Part shown: positions 14,523-23,836 of the stretch, piece by piece
Position numbering within the stretch: the stretch's first letter is position 1
Layout: every line of letters starts with the position of its first letter
Source of the DNA: Bacteroides fluxus YIT 12057
Lineage (GTDB): Bacteria; Bacteroidota; Bacteroidia; Bacteroidales; Bacteroidaceae
Direction: 5' to 3'
Assembly: GCF_000195635.1 (NCBI RefSeq)
Contig: NZ_GL882615.1
Coordinates: 1-40,615, forward strand
DNA: 40,615 nucleotides
Position numbers and translations under genes: made by a program
The notes under the pieces: generated by a model
Seen by the model: the letters and a program-made list of their open reading frames with translations, nothing else
What the model was told of the DNA's origin: nothing
Databases searched by the model: none

Positions 14523-15113
14523 ATGGAAGTTGCGGTCATAAAATACAATGCAGGTAATATCCGTTCGGTGGATTACGCTTTGAGACGTTTGGGGGTGGAG
14601 GCGGTCATTACGGCAGATGAGGCGGTGTTGCGCGCAGCCGACAAAGTGATATTTCCCGGTGTTGGCGAGGCGGAAACCACGATGAGTTTTTTGCAGGCAG
14701 GAGGCATGGACAGACTGATAAAAGAATTGCGCCAACCGGTATTGGGAATATGCCTGGGAATGCAGTTGATGTGTCGTCATTCGGAAGAAGGTAATGTCGA
14801 TGGACTTGGAATCTTTGATGCCGATGTGAAGCGTTTTGTCTCCCGCAGGCATGAAGACAAGGTTCCGCACATGGGATGGAATACCATTACGCAGACTGAT
14901 AGCGACTTGTTCAAAGGCTTTACGAAAGAAGAGTTTGTCTATTTCGTGCATAGCTTTTATGTTCCGGTCAATGACTGCACGGCAGCCGTGACGGATTATA
15001 TCCTGCCGTTCAGTGCCGCTTTGCACAAGGACAACTATTATGCTACCCAGTTCCACCCGGAAAAGAGTGGGAGTGTAGGCGAACGCATCTTGCGGAATTT
15101 TTTGGAGTTATGA
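14523..15113 (+). CDS. hisH: Imidazole glycerol phosphate synthase, glutaminase subunit HisH
   Basis: This 196-residue class I glutamine amidotransferase makes ammonia for HisF in histidine synthesis. The nucleophile Cys77 sits in GICLGMQ, and His178 and Glu180 sit in QFHPEKSG. The oxyanion region PGVGEAE is present near residue 45. ATG 14523 is preferred over an adjacent TTG three bases upstream. It leads a run of hisH, hisA, hisF and hisIE on the same strand, 88 bp before hisA. Confidence 0.96.
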   Translation: MEVAVIKYNAGNIRSVDYALRRLGVEAVITADEAVLRAADKVIFPGVGEAETTMSFLQAGGMDRLIKELRQPVLGICLGMQLMCRHSEEGNVDGLGIFDADVKRFVSRRHEDKVPHMGWNTITQTDSDLFKGFTKEEFVYFVHSFYVPVNDCTAAVTDYILPFSAALHKDNYYATQFHPEKSGSVGERILRNFLEL

Positions 15114-15201
15114 GGAAATACGAAAAATGTAAATCATCAACGTACCTATGTGTTAAGGACAAGAAATGCGCCATGACCATAGGGAATAAACCGAAAATAG
15201 A

Positions 15202-15933
15202 ATGATTGAACTGATACCTGCCATTGATATTATCGGTGGAAAGTGTGTACGTCTGTCCCAAGGCGATTACGACAGTAAGAAGGTGTATAACGAGAATCCG
15301 GTGGAAGTAGCCAAAAAACTGGAGGCTCACGGCATCCGTCGCCTTCATGTGGTTGATTTGGATGGGGCGGCTTCGCATCATGTGGTGAATTACCGTACAT
15401 TGGAACAGATTGCCTCGCGCACTTCCTTGATTATTGATTTTGGAGGTGGCGTGAAGAGTGACGAAGATTTAATCATCGCTTTTGAAAATGGCGCGCAGAT
15501 GGTGACGGGTGGCAGCATTGCCGTGAAGAATCCCGGAATATTTTGCCGTTGGCTGCAGATGTATGGCTCGGAGAAAATGATTCTCGGTGCTGATGTGAAA
15601 GATTACAAGATTGCAGTTAACGGCTGGAAAGACGAAAGTGCTTGTGAACTGTTCCCTTTCCTCAAGGAATATGTGGAGAAAGGCATACGGAAGGTAATCT
15701 GCACGGATATCTGTTGTGACGGGATGCTGCAGGGTCCTTCCACGTCTTTGTACAAGGAAATATTGGAACGGCATCCGGGGCTGTATCTGATTGCCAGCGG
15801 TGGAGTGAGTTGTGCTGATGACATACGTATGCTGGAGGCTGCCGGTGTGCCTGCCGTCATTTTCGGCAAGGCTTTGTATGAGGGCCGTATCAGTTTTAAG
15901 GAATTGGAAAGATTTATGATTTGTAATTTATGA
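15202..15933 (+). CDS. hisA: ProFAR isomerase HisA
   Basis: This 243-residue TIM barrel catalyses the Amadori isomerisation of ProFAR to PRFAR. Evidence includes the start MIELIPAIDIIGGKCVRLSQ with catalytic Asp9 (PAID), HVVDLDGA, IDFGGGVKS, the second catalytic Asp in CTDICCDGMLQGP, and IASGGV plus VIFGKALYEG phosphate-binding loops. The length is usual for the family. A 75-bp spacer made of short ATAAATCATAAAT-like repeats separates it from hisF. Confidence 0.96.
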   Translation: MIELIPAIDIIGGKCVRLSQGDYDSKKVYNENPVEVAKKLEAHGIRRLHVVDLDGAASHHVVNYRTLEQIASRTSLIIDFGGGVKSDEDLIIAFENGAQMVTGGSIAVKNPGIFCRWLQMYGSEKMILGADVKDYKIAVNGWKDESACELFPFLKEYVEKGIRKVICTDICCDGMLQGPSTSLYKEILERHPGLYLIASGGVSCADDIRMLEAAGVPAVIFGKALYEGRISFKELERFMICNL

Positions 15934-16008
15934 TTTATTCATGCGGTATAGCGGTTAATCATAAATCGAGTCATAAGTAATAAGTAATAAATCATAAATC
16001 AGTTCGTT

Positions 16009-16764
16009 GTGTTAGCGAAAAGAATTATTCCCTGCCTTGATATCAAAGACGGGCAGACAGTGAAAGGAACCAATTTTGTGAATTTGCGCCAGGCGGGTGA
16101 TCCGGTTGAATTGGCGCGTGCTTATAGCGGGCAGGGTGCCGATGAATTGGTATTCCTGGATATCACGGCCAGTTTTGAAGGACGGAAAACCTTTACTGAG
16201 CTGGTGAAACGCATTGCTGCCAATATCAGTATTCCCTTTACCGTAGGTGGAGGTATCCATGAGCTGGGTGACGTGGACCGCCTCCTGAATGCCGGTGCGG
16301 ATAAGATTTCCATCAATTCTTCTGCCATCCGCTGTCCGGGATTGATAGATGAGATAGCCAAGCATTTCGGCTCGCAAGTCTGTGTGCTGGCAGTGGATGC
16401 CAAGCAGACGGAGAAGGGCTGGTGGTGCTATCTGAACGGTGGACGTGTGGAGACGGACAAGGAACTGTTTTCCTGGACAAAAGAGGCGCAGGAACGTGGA
16501 GCGGGAGAGGTGCTCTTTACCAGTATGGATCATGACGGTGTAAAGACCGGATATGCCAATGAAGCTCTTTCCGTATTGGCGGACAGGCTTTCCATACCTG
16601 TCATTGCGTCGGGGGGGGCAGGTGCAAAAGAGCATTTCCGTGACGTGTTTTTGGAAGGAAAAGCGGATGCTGCATTGGCTGCCAGTGTTTTTCACTTCGG
16701 AGAAATTAAAATTCCCGATTTAAAATCGTATCTTTGCGCCCAAGGAATTGCGATGAGAAAATAA
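16009..16764 (+). CDS. hisF: Imidazole glycerol phosphate synthase, cyclase subunit HisF
   Basis: This 251-residue TIM barrel closes the imidazole ring using ammonia from HisH, giving IGP and AICAR. It begins [20 protein letters not shown] with catalytic Asp11. Further signatures are [44 protein letters not shown] (second catalytic Asp), [10 protein letters not shown] and [12 protein letters not shown]. The start is GTG at 16009; no ATG fits better. Confidence 0.96.
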   Translation: MLAKRIIPCLDIKDGQTVKGTNFVNLRQAGDPVELARAYSGQGADELVFLDITASFEGRKTFTELVKRIAANISIPFTVGGGIHELGDVDRLLNAGADKISINSSAIRCPGLIDEIAKHFGSQVCVLAVDAKQTEKGWWCYLNGGRVETDKELFSWTKEAQERGAGEVLFTSMDHDGVKTGYANEALSVLADRLSIPVIASGGAGAKEHFRDVFLEGKADAALAASVFHFGEIKIPDLKSYLCAQGIAMRK

Positions 16765-16832
16765 GGGAGGATTATAAATCTCCGGTCATTAAAGCAGTAA
16801 AATGAATCGTGAATAGCTAAATCGTAAATAAA

Positions 16833-17444
16833 ATGATGTTGGATTTTGACAAGATGAACGGACTTGTTCCGGCAATTATACAGGATGCAGATACCGCCAA
16901 GGTATTGATGCTGGGGTTTATGAACCGGGAAGCATACGACAAAACGGTAGAGACGGGAAAGGTGACTTTCTTTAGCCGTACCAAGAATCGCCTTTGGACG
17001 AAAGGCGAGGAGAGTGGCAACTTTTTGAATGTGGTTTCCATGAAAGAAGACTGTGACAAAGATACTCTGCTGATTCAGGTACATCCTGTGGGGCCTGTCT
17101 GCCATACCGGTGCAGATACTTGTTGGGGCGAAAAGAACGAGCAGCCTGTCATGTTCCTGAAGCTTCTTCAAGATTTCATAGACAAGCGTCATGAAGAGAT
17201 GCCCGAGGGATCCTACACGACCAGCCTGTTTGAATCCGGTGTCAACAAGATGGCGCAGAAGGTAGGTGAAGAGGCTGTAGAAACAGTTATTGAAGCTTGC
17301 AACGGAACGGACGAACGTCTGATTTATGAAGGAGCCGATTTGCTGTATCATCTGATTGTGTTGCTTACTTCCAAAGGCTACCGCATCGAGGATCTTGCCC
17401 GTGAGTTGGAAGAACGCCACAGTGTGAACTGGAAGAAGCACTGA
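16833..17444 (+). CDS. hisI: Bifunctional phosphoribosyl-AMP cyclohydrolase / phosphoribosyl-ATP pyrophosphohydrolase HisIE
   Basis: The 203-residue fusion carries out the second and third steps of histidine synthesis. The N-terminal HisI domain (1-110) has LMLGFMNREA, SRTKNRLWTKGEESGN and the metal-binding DCDKDTLL and HTGADTCW cysteines and aspartates. The C-terminal HisE domain (about 115-203) has the MazG-like helix VGEEAVETVIEA and ADLLYHLIVLL. It is the last his gene in the cluster. Confidence 0.96.
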   Translation: MMLDFDKMNGLVPAIIQDADTAKVLMLGFMNREAYDKTVETGKVTFFSRTKNRLWTKGEESGNFLNVVSMKEDCDKDTLLIQVHPVGPVCHTGADTCWGEKNEQPVMFLKLLQDFIDKRHEEMPEGSYTTSLFESGVNKMAQKVGEEAVETVIEACNGTDERLIYEGADLLYHLIVLLTSKGYRIEDLARELEERHSVNWKKH

Positions 17445-17502
17445 TTAAATTAAAGAATTAAGAATTTGAGAATTAAGAAAATTCAAAATTCAAAATTAAT
17501 AA

Positions 17503-18198
17503 ATGGCGCTGATAAAATATAGGAACGTAGAGATACATCAGCAGGAGTTGTGTGTATTGAATGATGTGAATTTGGAACTTCACAAGGGAGAGTTCGTGTA
17601 TCTGGTAGGTAAAGTCGGCTCTGGCAAGACCAGCCTGCTCAAGACGTTCTACGGAGAACTGGATATTGCAGCGGGAGAGGCCGAAGTGATGGGGTATGAC
17701 ATGCTTCATATAAAGCGTAAGCATATTCCGCAATTGCGCCGTAAACTTGGCATTATCTTCCAGGATTTCCAGCTGCTAACCGACCGTACGGTTTATGATA
17801 ATCTTGAATTTGTACTCCGGGCCACCGGGTGGAAAAACAAGGGGGAGATTAAAGGCCGTATAGAAGAAGTGCTGACGTTGGTCGGCATGAGTAACAAAGG
17901 GTATAAACTGCCCAACGAGCTTTCGGGTGGCGAGCAGCAACGGATTGTAATTGCGCGGGCCGTGCTCAATTCCCCGGATATAATCCTAGCGGACGAGCCT
18001 ACGGGAAACCTGGATGTTGAAACAGGACGTGCCATTGCGGGGTTGTTGCATGATATCAGCGAGGCAGGTGCCTTGGTAGTGATGACAACGCACAATCTGC
18101 AGTTGCTCCGTGAGTTTCCGGGAAAGGTGTACCGCTGTACCGATCATCTGATGACGGATGTCACGGCGGAATACAATCCTGCGGAAATTGATAATTAA
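17503..18198 (+). CDS. ftsE: FtsE-type ABC transporter ATPase
   Basis: The 231-residue ATPase has Walker A GKVGSGKT (36-43), a Q-loop in IIFQDFQLL, the signature LSGGEQQR, Walker B IILADEPTGNLD and the H-loop MTTHN. The DRTVYDNLEFVLRATGW region is typical of FtsE, the partner of FtsX that controls cell-wall hydrolysis at division. ftsX is not next to it, which is common in Bacteroidales, so a LolD-like export role cannot be excluded. It follows hisIE with a short A/T-rich linker. Confidence 0.85.
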   Translation: MALIKYRNVEIHQQELCVLNDVNLELHKGEFVYLVGKVGSGKTSLLKTFYGELDIAAGEAEVMGYDMLHIKRKHIPQLRRKLGIIFQDFQLLTDRTVYDNLEFVLRATGWKNKGEIKGRIEEVLTLVGMSNKGYKLPNELSGGEQQRIVIARAVLNSPDIILADEPTGNLDVETGRAIAGLLHDISEAGALVVMTTHNLQLLREFPGKVYRCTDHLMTDVTAEYNPAEIDN

Positions 18199-18272
18199 AG
18201 AATTAAAAATGAAAGCTTCGTAGCTAACAGCTCGTAGCTTGTAACTATAAACTAATTAATACAGGAACGAAA

Positions 18273-19592
18273 ATGAAAGTTTTAAAGTTTGGAGGTACTT
18301 CTGTAGGTTCGGCTCAACGAATGAAGGAAGTTGCCAAATTGATTACCGATGGTGAACGTAAGATTGTGGTTCTCTCCGCCATGTCGGGTACCACAAACAC
18401 ATTGGTTGAGATTTCGGACTATCTGTACAAGAAGAATCCGGAAGGTGCCAACGAGATTATCAACAAGCTGGAATCTAAATACCGCCAGCATATTGATGAG
18501 CTTTTTGCTACTCCGGAGTATAAACAGAAAGGCCTGGAACTGATCAAATCTCATTTTGACTATATCCGTTCTTACACTAAAGATCTCTTCACCTTGTTTG
18601 AAGAAAAGGTGGTACTGGCTCAGGGTGAGTTGATTTCTACCGCCATGATGAACTACTATTTGCAGGAATGTGGCGTGAAGTCTGTTTTACTTCCGGCTTT
18701 GGAATATATGCGTACGGACAAGAACGCTGAGCCCGATCCTATCTATATCAAGGAGAAGCTTCAGGTGCAGCTGGAGTTGCATCCGGAGGCTGAAATCTAC
18801 ATTACGCAAGGATTTATCTGTCGCAACGCATACGGTGAGATTGATAACCTGCAACGTGGAGGAAGCGACTATACGGCTTCTTTGATAGGTGCCGCCGTTA
18901 ACGCTTCGGAAATTCAGATTTGGACAGATATTGACGGCATGCACAATAACGATCCCCGTATCGTGGACAAGACGGCTCCGGTGCGTCATCTCCATTTTGA
19001 AGAGGCTGCCGAGCTGGCCTATTTCGGCGCGAAGATTCTGCATCCTACCTGCATCCAGCCTGCCAAGTACGCCAACATTCCTGTGCGTTTGCTCAACACC
19101 ATGGATCCTACGGCTCCGGGTACATTGATTTCAAACGATACGGAAAAAGGCAAAATCAAGGCTGTGGCCGCTAAAGACAACATTACGGCCATCAAGATAA
19201 AGTCCAGCCGTATGTTGCTTGCCCACGGTTTCCTGCGTAAGGTATTTGAGATTTTCGAAAGTTACCAGACGTCCATCGACATGATTTGTACTTCCGAGGT
19301 GGGAGTGTCCGTGTCTATCGATAACATAAAACATCTGAATGAAATCTTGGATGATTTGAAAAAGTATGGCACGGTGACTGTAGATAAAGACATGTGCATT
19401 ATCTGCGTGGTGGGTGACCTTGAATGGGAAAACGTAGGTTTCGAGGCCAAGGCTCTGGATGCCATGCGTGATATTCCTGTACGTATGATTTCATTCGGCG
19501 GCAGCAACTACAACATCTCTTTCCTTATCCGTGAATGTGATAAGAAAGCTGCTTTGCAGTCGCTCAGCGATGCGCTGTTCAACGAGGAATAA
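18273..19592 (+). CDS. lysC: Aspartate kinase
   Basis: This 439-residue monofunctional aspartokinase makes aspartyl phosphate, the entry to lysine, threonine and methionine synthesis. The N-terminus MKVLKFGGTSVGSAQRMKEV is diagnostic. The catalytic domain shows VLSAMSGTTN, ITQGFICRNAYGE and GGSDYTASLIGAA. Two C-terminal ACT domains for feedback control start around residue 300 (SSRMLLAHGFLRKVFEIFES; CIICVVGD). It lies 26 bp before lysA, which points to a lysine/DAP unit. The linker before it carries copies of the GTAGCTCGTAGCTTGTAA repeat. Confidence 0.95.
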   Translation: MKVLKFGGTSVGSAQRMKEVAKLITDGERKIVVLSAMSGTTNTLVEISDYLYKKNPEGANEIINKLESKYRQHIDELFATPEYKQKGLELIKSHFDYIRSYTKDLFTLFEEKVVLAQGELISTAMMNYYLQECGVKSVLLPALEYMRTDKNAEPDPIYIKEKLQVQLELHPEAEIYITQGFICRNAYGEIDNLQRGGSDYTASLIGAAVNASEIQIWTDIDGMHNNDPRIVDKTAPVRHLHFEEAAELAYFGAKILHPTCIQPAKYANIPVRLLNTMDPTAPGTLISNDTEKGKIKAVAAKDNITAIKIKSSRMLLAHGFLRKVFEIFESYQTSIDMICTSEVGVSVSIDNIKHLNEILDDLKKYGTVTVDKDMCIICVVGDLEWENVGFEAKALDAMRDIPVRMISFGGSNYNISFLIRECDKKAALQSLSDALFNEE

Positions 19593-19618
19593 ACGATTTC
19601 CTGTATTACAATTATTAT

Positions 19619-20779
19619 ATGAAAGGAACATTCCCTATTAATAAATTCAGCGAGTTGCGTACCCCTTTCTATTATTATGATACGAAGGTGTTGCGCGACA
19701 CGCTTTCCTGCATCCGCACTGAAGCGTCGAAGTATGACAACTATTCAGTACATTATGCCGTGAAGGCCAATGCCAACCCTAAAGTGCTTACTATTATCCG
19801 CGAGAACGGTCTGGGTGCCGACTGCGTAAGCGGCGGAGAGATACGTGCTGCCATCAAGGCAGGCTTTCCTTCCGGCAAGATCGTGTTTGCCGGGGTGGGC
19901 AAGGCCGATTGGGAAATAAATTTAGGATTGGACTATGATATATTCTGCTTCAATGTGGAATCTGTTCCCGAACTGGAGGTGATTAATGGGCTGGCTGCCG
20001 CCAAGGGCAAGGTTGCCAACGTTGCTTTTCGCATCAACCCCAACGTAGGTGCGCATACGCATGCAAACATCACTACTGGGCTGGCGGAGAATAAGTTCGG
20101 TATTAGCATGCAGGACATGGATCATGTGATTGATGTTGCCGGGGAAATGAATAATGTCAAATTCATCGGCTTGCACTTCCACATCGGTTCACAAATTCTG
20201 GACATGGGAGACTTCGTGGCATTGTGCAATCGTGTCAACGAGTTGCAGGACAAGCTTGAAGCGCGCCGCATCCGTATCGAGCACATCAATGTGGGCGGTG
20301 GCCTGGGCATTGACTATGCGCATCCCAACCGCCAGGCTATTCCCGATTTCAAAAAGTACTTTATCGCCTATGATGAACATTTGAAGTTGCGCTCTTACCA
20401 GACGCTTCACTTCGAGTTGGGACGTTCGGTGGTGGGACAGTGCGGTTCTCTTATTTCGCGGGTGCTCTATGTAAAGCAAGGCACCAACAAGCAGTTCGCC
20501 ATCCTCGATGCGGGTATGACGGACCTTATCCGTCCGGCGCTTTATCAGGCATTCCATAAGATAGAGAATATCACTTCGGATGCTCCAATGCAAACTTATG
20601 ATGTGGTAGGACCTATCTGCGAGTCTTCTGATGTCTTCGGCAAGGCCATTGACCTAAACGGTGTAAAACGTGGCGATCTCATCGCTCTCCGTTCCGCCGG
20701 TGCATACGGTGAAATCATGGCGTCCGGTTACAACTGCCGGGAATTGCCGCAGGGATATACTTCGGAAGAATTGGTGTGA
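19619..20779 (+). CDS. lysA: Diaminopimelate decarboxylase
   Basis: This 386-residue PLP enzyme converts meso-DAP to lysine. The PLP lysine is Lys49 in HYAVKANANP. Other family marks are GADCVSGGEIRAAI, KFGISMQDM, GLHFHIGSQ, HINVGGGLGIDY, GRSVVGQCG and the substrate-binding CESSDVFGK near the C-terminus. It is probably co-transcribed with lysC. Confidence 0.96.
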   Translation: MKGTFPINKFSELRTPFYYYDTKVLRDTLSCIRTEASKYDNYSVHYAVKANANPKVLTIIRENGLGADCVSGGEIRAAIKAGFPSGKIVFAGVGKADWEINLGLDYDIFCFNVESVPELEVINGLAAAKGKVANVAFRINPNVGAHTHANITTGLAENKFGISMQDMDHVIDVAGEMNNVKFIGLHFHIGSQILDMGDFVALCNRVNELQDKLEARRIRIEHINVGGGLGIDYAHPNRQAIPDFKKYFIAYDEHLKLRSYQTLHFELGRSVVGQCGSLISRVLYVKQGTNKQFAILDAGMTDLIRPALYQAFHKIENITSDAPMQTYDVVGPICESSDVFGKAIDLNGVKRGDLIALRSAGAYGEIMASGYNCRELPQGYTSEELV

Positions 20780-20903
20780 TAATTTTTTGTATCCTGCTTT
20801 AATGCGGTAAACACTCTGGAATGACTTTCGCTGTCTGACTTGGAGTATTGTAATTTATTATATAAAAAATGTTATTAGATGAACAAAATTGATGTGTTGT
20901 TGT

Positions 20904-20911
20904 TACTTTTG
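20904..20911 (+). promoter_or_regulatory. -7 promoter box of the ferritin gene
   Basis: TACTTTTG matches the -7 consensus 33 bp before the ferritin ATG. A clear -33 box at the usual distance is not evident. I see no obvious iron- or peroxide-regulator palindrome. Confidence 0.5.
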
Positions 20912-20943
20912 TAATGATTTCAATTTAACTAATAAATACGATT

Positions 20944-21426
20944 ATGATTACAGAAAAATTACAAAACGCAATTAACGGACAGATTACGGCTGAGATGTGG
21001 TCTTCAAACCTGTATTTGGCAATGTCTTTCTATATGGAGAAAGAAGGTTATTCCGGTATGGCTTCTTGGTTGAGGAAGCAATCATCCGAGGAAAAAGCGC
21101 ATGCTTGTGAATTGGCCTCTTATGTTATTAAACGTGGTGGTAAGGCCAAATTGGATAAGATTGATGTAGTGCCCAATGATTTCGGGACTCCGCTGGAAGT
21201 GTTCGAGCAGGTGTATGAGCACGAATGTCGCGTGTCTAAGATGGTTGACGAACTGGTTGATGTGGCTGCTGCCGAAAAGGATAAGGCTTCCCAGGATTTC
21301 TTGTGGGGATTTGTTCGCGAGCAGGTAGAAGAAGAAGCTACCGCTGCCGGTATTGTAGATATGATTAAGAAAGCCGGCGCTACCGGAATCTTCTTTGTGG
21401 ATGTAAAATTGGGAGAGCGCAAATAA
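20944..21426 (+). CDS. ftnA: Non-heme ferritin
   Basis: The 160-residue four-helix ferritin stores iron as a 24-subunit shell in the cytoplasm. Ferroxidase ligands fit the usual pattern: Glu17 (AEMWSSNLYLAM), Glu50 and His53 (EEKAHACE), Glu94 and the late EEEATAAGIVDMI helix. The length is typical. It stands alone with its own promoter and a bidirectional terminator shared with kbl. Confidence 0.93.
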   Translation: MITEKLQNAINGQITAEMWSSNLYLAMSFYMEKEGYSGMASWLRKQSSEEKAHACELASYVIKRGGKAKLDKIDVVPNDFGTPLEVFEQVYEHECRVSKMVDELVDVAAAEKDKASQDFLWGFVREQVEEEATAAGIVDMIKKAGATGIFFVDVKLGERK

Positions 21427-21463
21427 TATTGCTTGGAAGCTTTATAGAAGATAGGCAAAAACT

Positions 21464-21504
21464 AAAAAAGTCCTGTAATGTATTTTATATTACAGGACTT
21501 TTTT
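21464..21504. terminator. Bidirectional terminator between ftnA and kbl
   Basis: A perfect 16-bp inverted repeat (21464-21479 with 21489-21504, loop 9 nt) has A's on one flank and T's on the other, so it can end transcription from both converging genes. Confidence 0.92.
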
Positions 21505-21518
21505 TAGTTATGGATCTC

Positions 21519-22706
21519 TTATTTCAGTACGCCCAATTCTTTTCCTACCTTAATGAAAGCTGCAATACACTTGTCAAGGTGTTCCTTTTCGTGGCCTGCA
21601 GAAATCTGTACACGGATACGTGCCTGTTCCTTTGGAACAACCGGGTAGTAGAATCCCGTTACGTAAATACCTTCTTCCTGCATGCGGGCTGCGTAAATCT
21701 GGGATAATTTGGCATCATACAGCATGACCGCGCAAATGGCGCTTTGGGTCGGCTTGATGTCGAAACCGGCGGCAGTCATCTTGTCGCGGAAGTAGTTGAC
21801 GTTCTCTACAAGCTTGTCATGCAGCGCATTGCTTTCTTTCAGCATTCTGAATACTTCAAGGCTTGCACCTATGATACCTGGAGCCAATGAGTTGGAGAAC
21901 AGGTAAGGACGGCTGCGCTGACGCAGCAAGTCAATGATTTCTTTGCGTCCGGTAGTGAATCCGCCCAAAGCACCGCCAAAGGCTTTGCCTAGAGTGCCGG
22001 TGTAGATATCTACCCGTCCGTAGGTGTTGTATTGCTCGCTGACACCGTGTCCTGTAGGACCTACCACACCGGCGGAGTGAGATTCGTCCACCATAACCAA
22101 TGCGTCGTATTTCTCGGCCAGGTCACAAATCCGGTCCATCGGAGCCACATTGCCGTCCATAGAGAAAACACCGTCTGTAACAATGATGCGGAAACGTTGG
22201 GCCTGTGCTTCTTGCAGGCATCTTTCAAGATCTGCCATGTCGGCATTGGCATAGCGGTAGCGTTTTGCTTTACAAAGGCGGACACCGTCAATGATGGAAG
22301 CATGGTTCAAGGCATCGGAGATGATAGCGTCTTCTTCCGTGAAGAGGGGTTCGAATACACCGCCGTTGGCATCGAAGCAGGCTGCGTAGAGAATCGTGTC
22401 TTCTGTCTTGAAGTAATCGGAAATGGCGGCTTCCAGTTCCTTGTGGATATCTTGCGTTCCGCAGATGAAACGCACGGATGACATTCCATAACCGCGGCGT
22501 TCCATTATTTTTTGCGCTGCAGCAATCAGGTTGGGATGGTTGGATAATCCCAGATAATTGTTGGCACAGAAGTTCAGCACTTCCTTGCCTTTCACAGTGA
22601 TAGCAGCTTGTTGTGCACTTTCAATCAGGCGCTCTTCCTTATAGAGCCCAGCTTCTTTAATTTCAGCAAGTGTCTTGCTGAGATGGTTTTGCATTTTACC
22701 GTACAT
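21519..22706 (-). CDS. kbl: Glycine C-acetyltransferase (2-amino-3-ketobutyrate CoA ligase)
   Basis: The 395-residue PLP enzyme of the alpha-oxoamine synthase family splits 2-amino-3-ketobutyrate with CoA into glycine and acetyl-CoA. The PLP lysine is Lys241 in TGTLGKAFGGALGG. Also present are NFCANNYLGLSNHP, SVRFICGTQDIHKELE, VTDGVFSMDGN and VMVDESHSAG. It is divergent from tdh, whose product is its substrate, so the two form the threonine-to-glycine pathway. Confidence 0.95.
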   Translation of the reverse strand: MYGKMQNHLSKTLAEIKEAGLYKEERLIESAQQAAITVKGKEVLNFCANNYLGLSNHPNLIAAAQKIMERRGYGMSSVRFICGTQDIHKELEAAISDYFKTEDTILYAACFDANGGVFEPLFTEEDAIISDALNHASIIDGVRLCKAKRYRYANADMADLERCLQEAQAQRFRIIVTDGVFSMDGNVAPMDRICDLAEKYDALVMVDESHSAGVVGPTGHGVSEQYNTYGRVDIYTGTLGKAFGGALGGFTTGRKEIIDLLRQRSRPYLFSNSLAPGIIGASLEVFRMLKESNALHDKLVENVNYFRDKMTAAGFDIKPTQSAICAVMLYDAKLSQIYAARMQEEGIYVTGFYYPVVPKEQARIRVQISAGHEKEHLDKCIAAFIKVGKELGVLK

Positions 22707-22816
22707 AGCGATTTAATATTTAATGGTGATACATGTTAAGAACATGCTTTGCAAAGGACATCATTTTTCTTGGAATAAACAATATCTTTTTGATAGAAAT
22801 ATGAAAAAAAAGTGTG

Positions 22817-22824
22817 TATCTTTG
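22817..22824 (+). promoter_or_regulatory. -7 promoter box of tdh
   Basis: TATCTTTG is a full -7 match 37 bp before the tdh ATG. TTTG at 22789-22792 is 24 bp upstream, longer than the usual 19-21. The kbl side of this 155-bp divergent gap has no clear consensus promoter. Confidence 0.6.
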
Positions 22825-22861
22825 CGCACGATATTAATAAATACCTTATTAAATAAGTCTT

Positions 22862-23818
22862 ATGAAAAATATTTTGGTAATTGGAGCTACCGGACAGATT
22901 GGTTCGGAACTTACATTGGAGTTGCGTAAACGTTATGGTGCTGATCATGTTGTAGCCGGATATATTCCCAGCGCTATGCCTAAGGGAGAATTGAAGGCAT
23001 CAGGTCCTTCGGCCATTGCGGACGTAACGGATCGTCAGTCTATTGAAGTAGTGGTACGTCAATTTAAGATTGATACGATATACAATTTGGCGGCTTTGCT
23101 GTCGGTTGTCGCTGAAAGCCGCCCGGCCATGGCATGGAAAATCGGTATCGATGGTTTGTGGAATGTATTGGAAGTGGCACGCGAGTACAACTGTGCCGTG
23201 TTCACGCCCAGCTCTATCGGCTCATTCGGAGAGGCCACTCCGCATATAAAGACCCCGCAGGATACAATTCAGCGTCCCCGTACGATGTATGGTGTGACGA
23301 AAGTGACTACTGAGTTGTTAAGTGACTATTATTACACGAAATACGGGGTTGATACCCGTGCGGTGCGTTTCCCGGGAATCATCTCGAACGTGACTCCTCC
23401 GGGGGGTGGCACAACCGACTATGCTGTGGATATATTCTATTCTGCCGTCAAGGGAGAGAAGTTTGTATGTCCGGTGAAGGCAGGTACTTATATGGATATG
23501 ATGTATATGCCCGACGCGCTGAATGCGGCGATTTCTTTGATGGAGGCGGTTCCGGCAAGACTGAAGCACCGCAACGCGTTCAACATCGCTTCCATGAGTT
23601 TTGATCCGGAGCAGATTTATCAGGAGATCAAGAAGCATGTGCCTGATTTTGAAATGGTATATGAAATAGATCCGCTGAAACAGGCGATTGCCGACAGTTG
23701 GCCCGATTCTCTGGATGATACTTGTGCCCGTGAAGAATGGGATTGGGTGCCGCAGTATGATTTGGAGTCCATGACTGTAGATATGCTTGAGAAATTAAGA
23801 GCTAAATTAAATAAGTGA
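22862..23818 (+). CDS. tdh: L-threonine 3-dehydrogenase (SDR / epimerase-fold type)
   Basis: The 318-residue protein has an extended SDR fold: NAD-binding GATGQIG (8-14), ADVTD, YNLAALLS, catalytic Ser (SSIGSFG), Tyr143 and Lys147 (YGVTK), then FPGIIS. The family includes NAD-dependent threonine dehydrogenases as well as sugar epimerases. The divergent kbl gene makes threonine dehydrogenase by far the best call. The ending LEKLRAKLNK is typical of this group. Confidence 0.9.
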   Translation: MKNILVIGATGQIGSELTLELRKRYGADHVVAGYIPSAMPKGELKASGPSAIADVTDRQSIEVVVRQFKIDTIYNLAALLSVVAESRPAMAWKIGIDGLWNVLEVAREYNCAVFTPSSIGSFGEATPHIKTPQDTIQRPRTMYGVTKVTTELLSDYYYTKYGVDTRAVRFPGIISNVTPPGGGTTDYAVDIFYSAVKGEKFVCPVKAGTYMDMMYMPDALNAAISLMEAVPARLKHRNAFNIASMSFDPEQIYQEIKKHVPDFEMVYEIDPLKQAIADSWPDSLDDTCAREEWDWVPQYDLESMTVDMLEKLRAKLNK

Positions 23819-23836
23819 CCGTAGGGTCCGTAAAAG

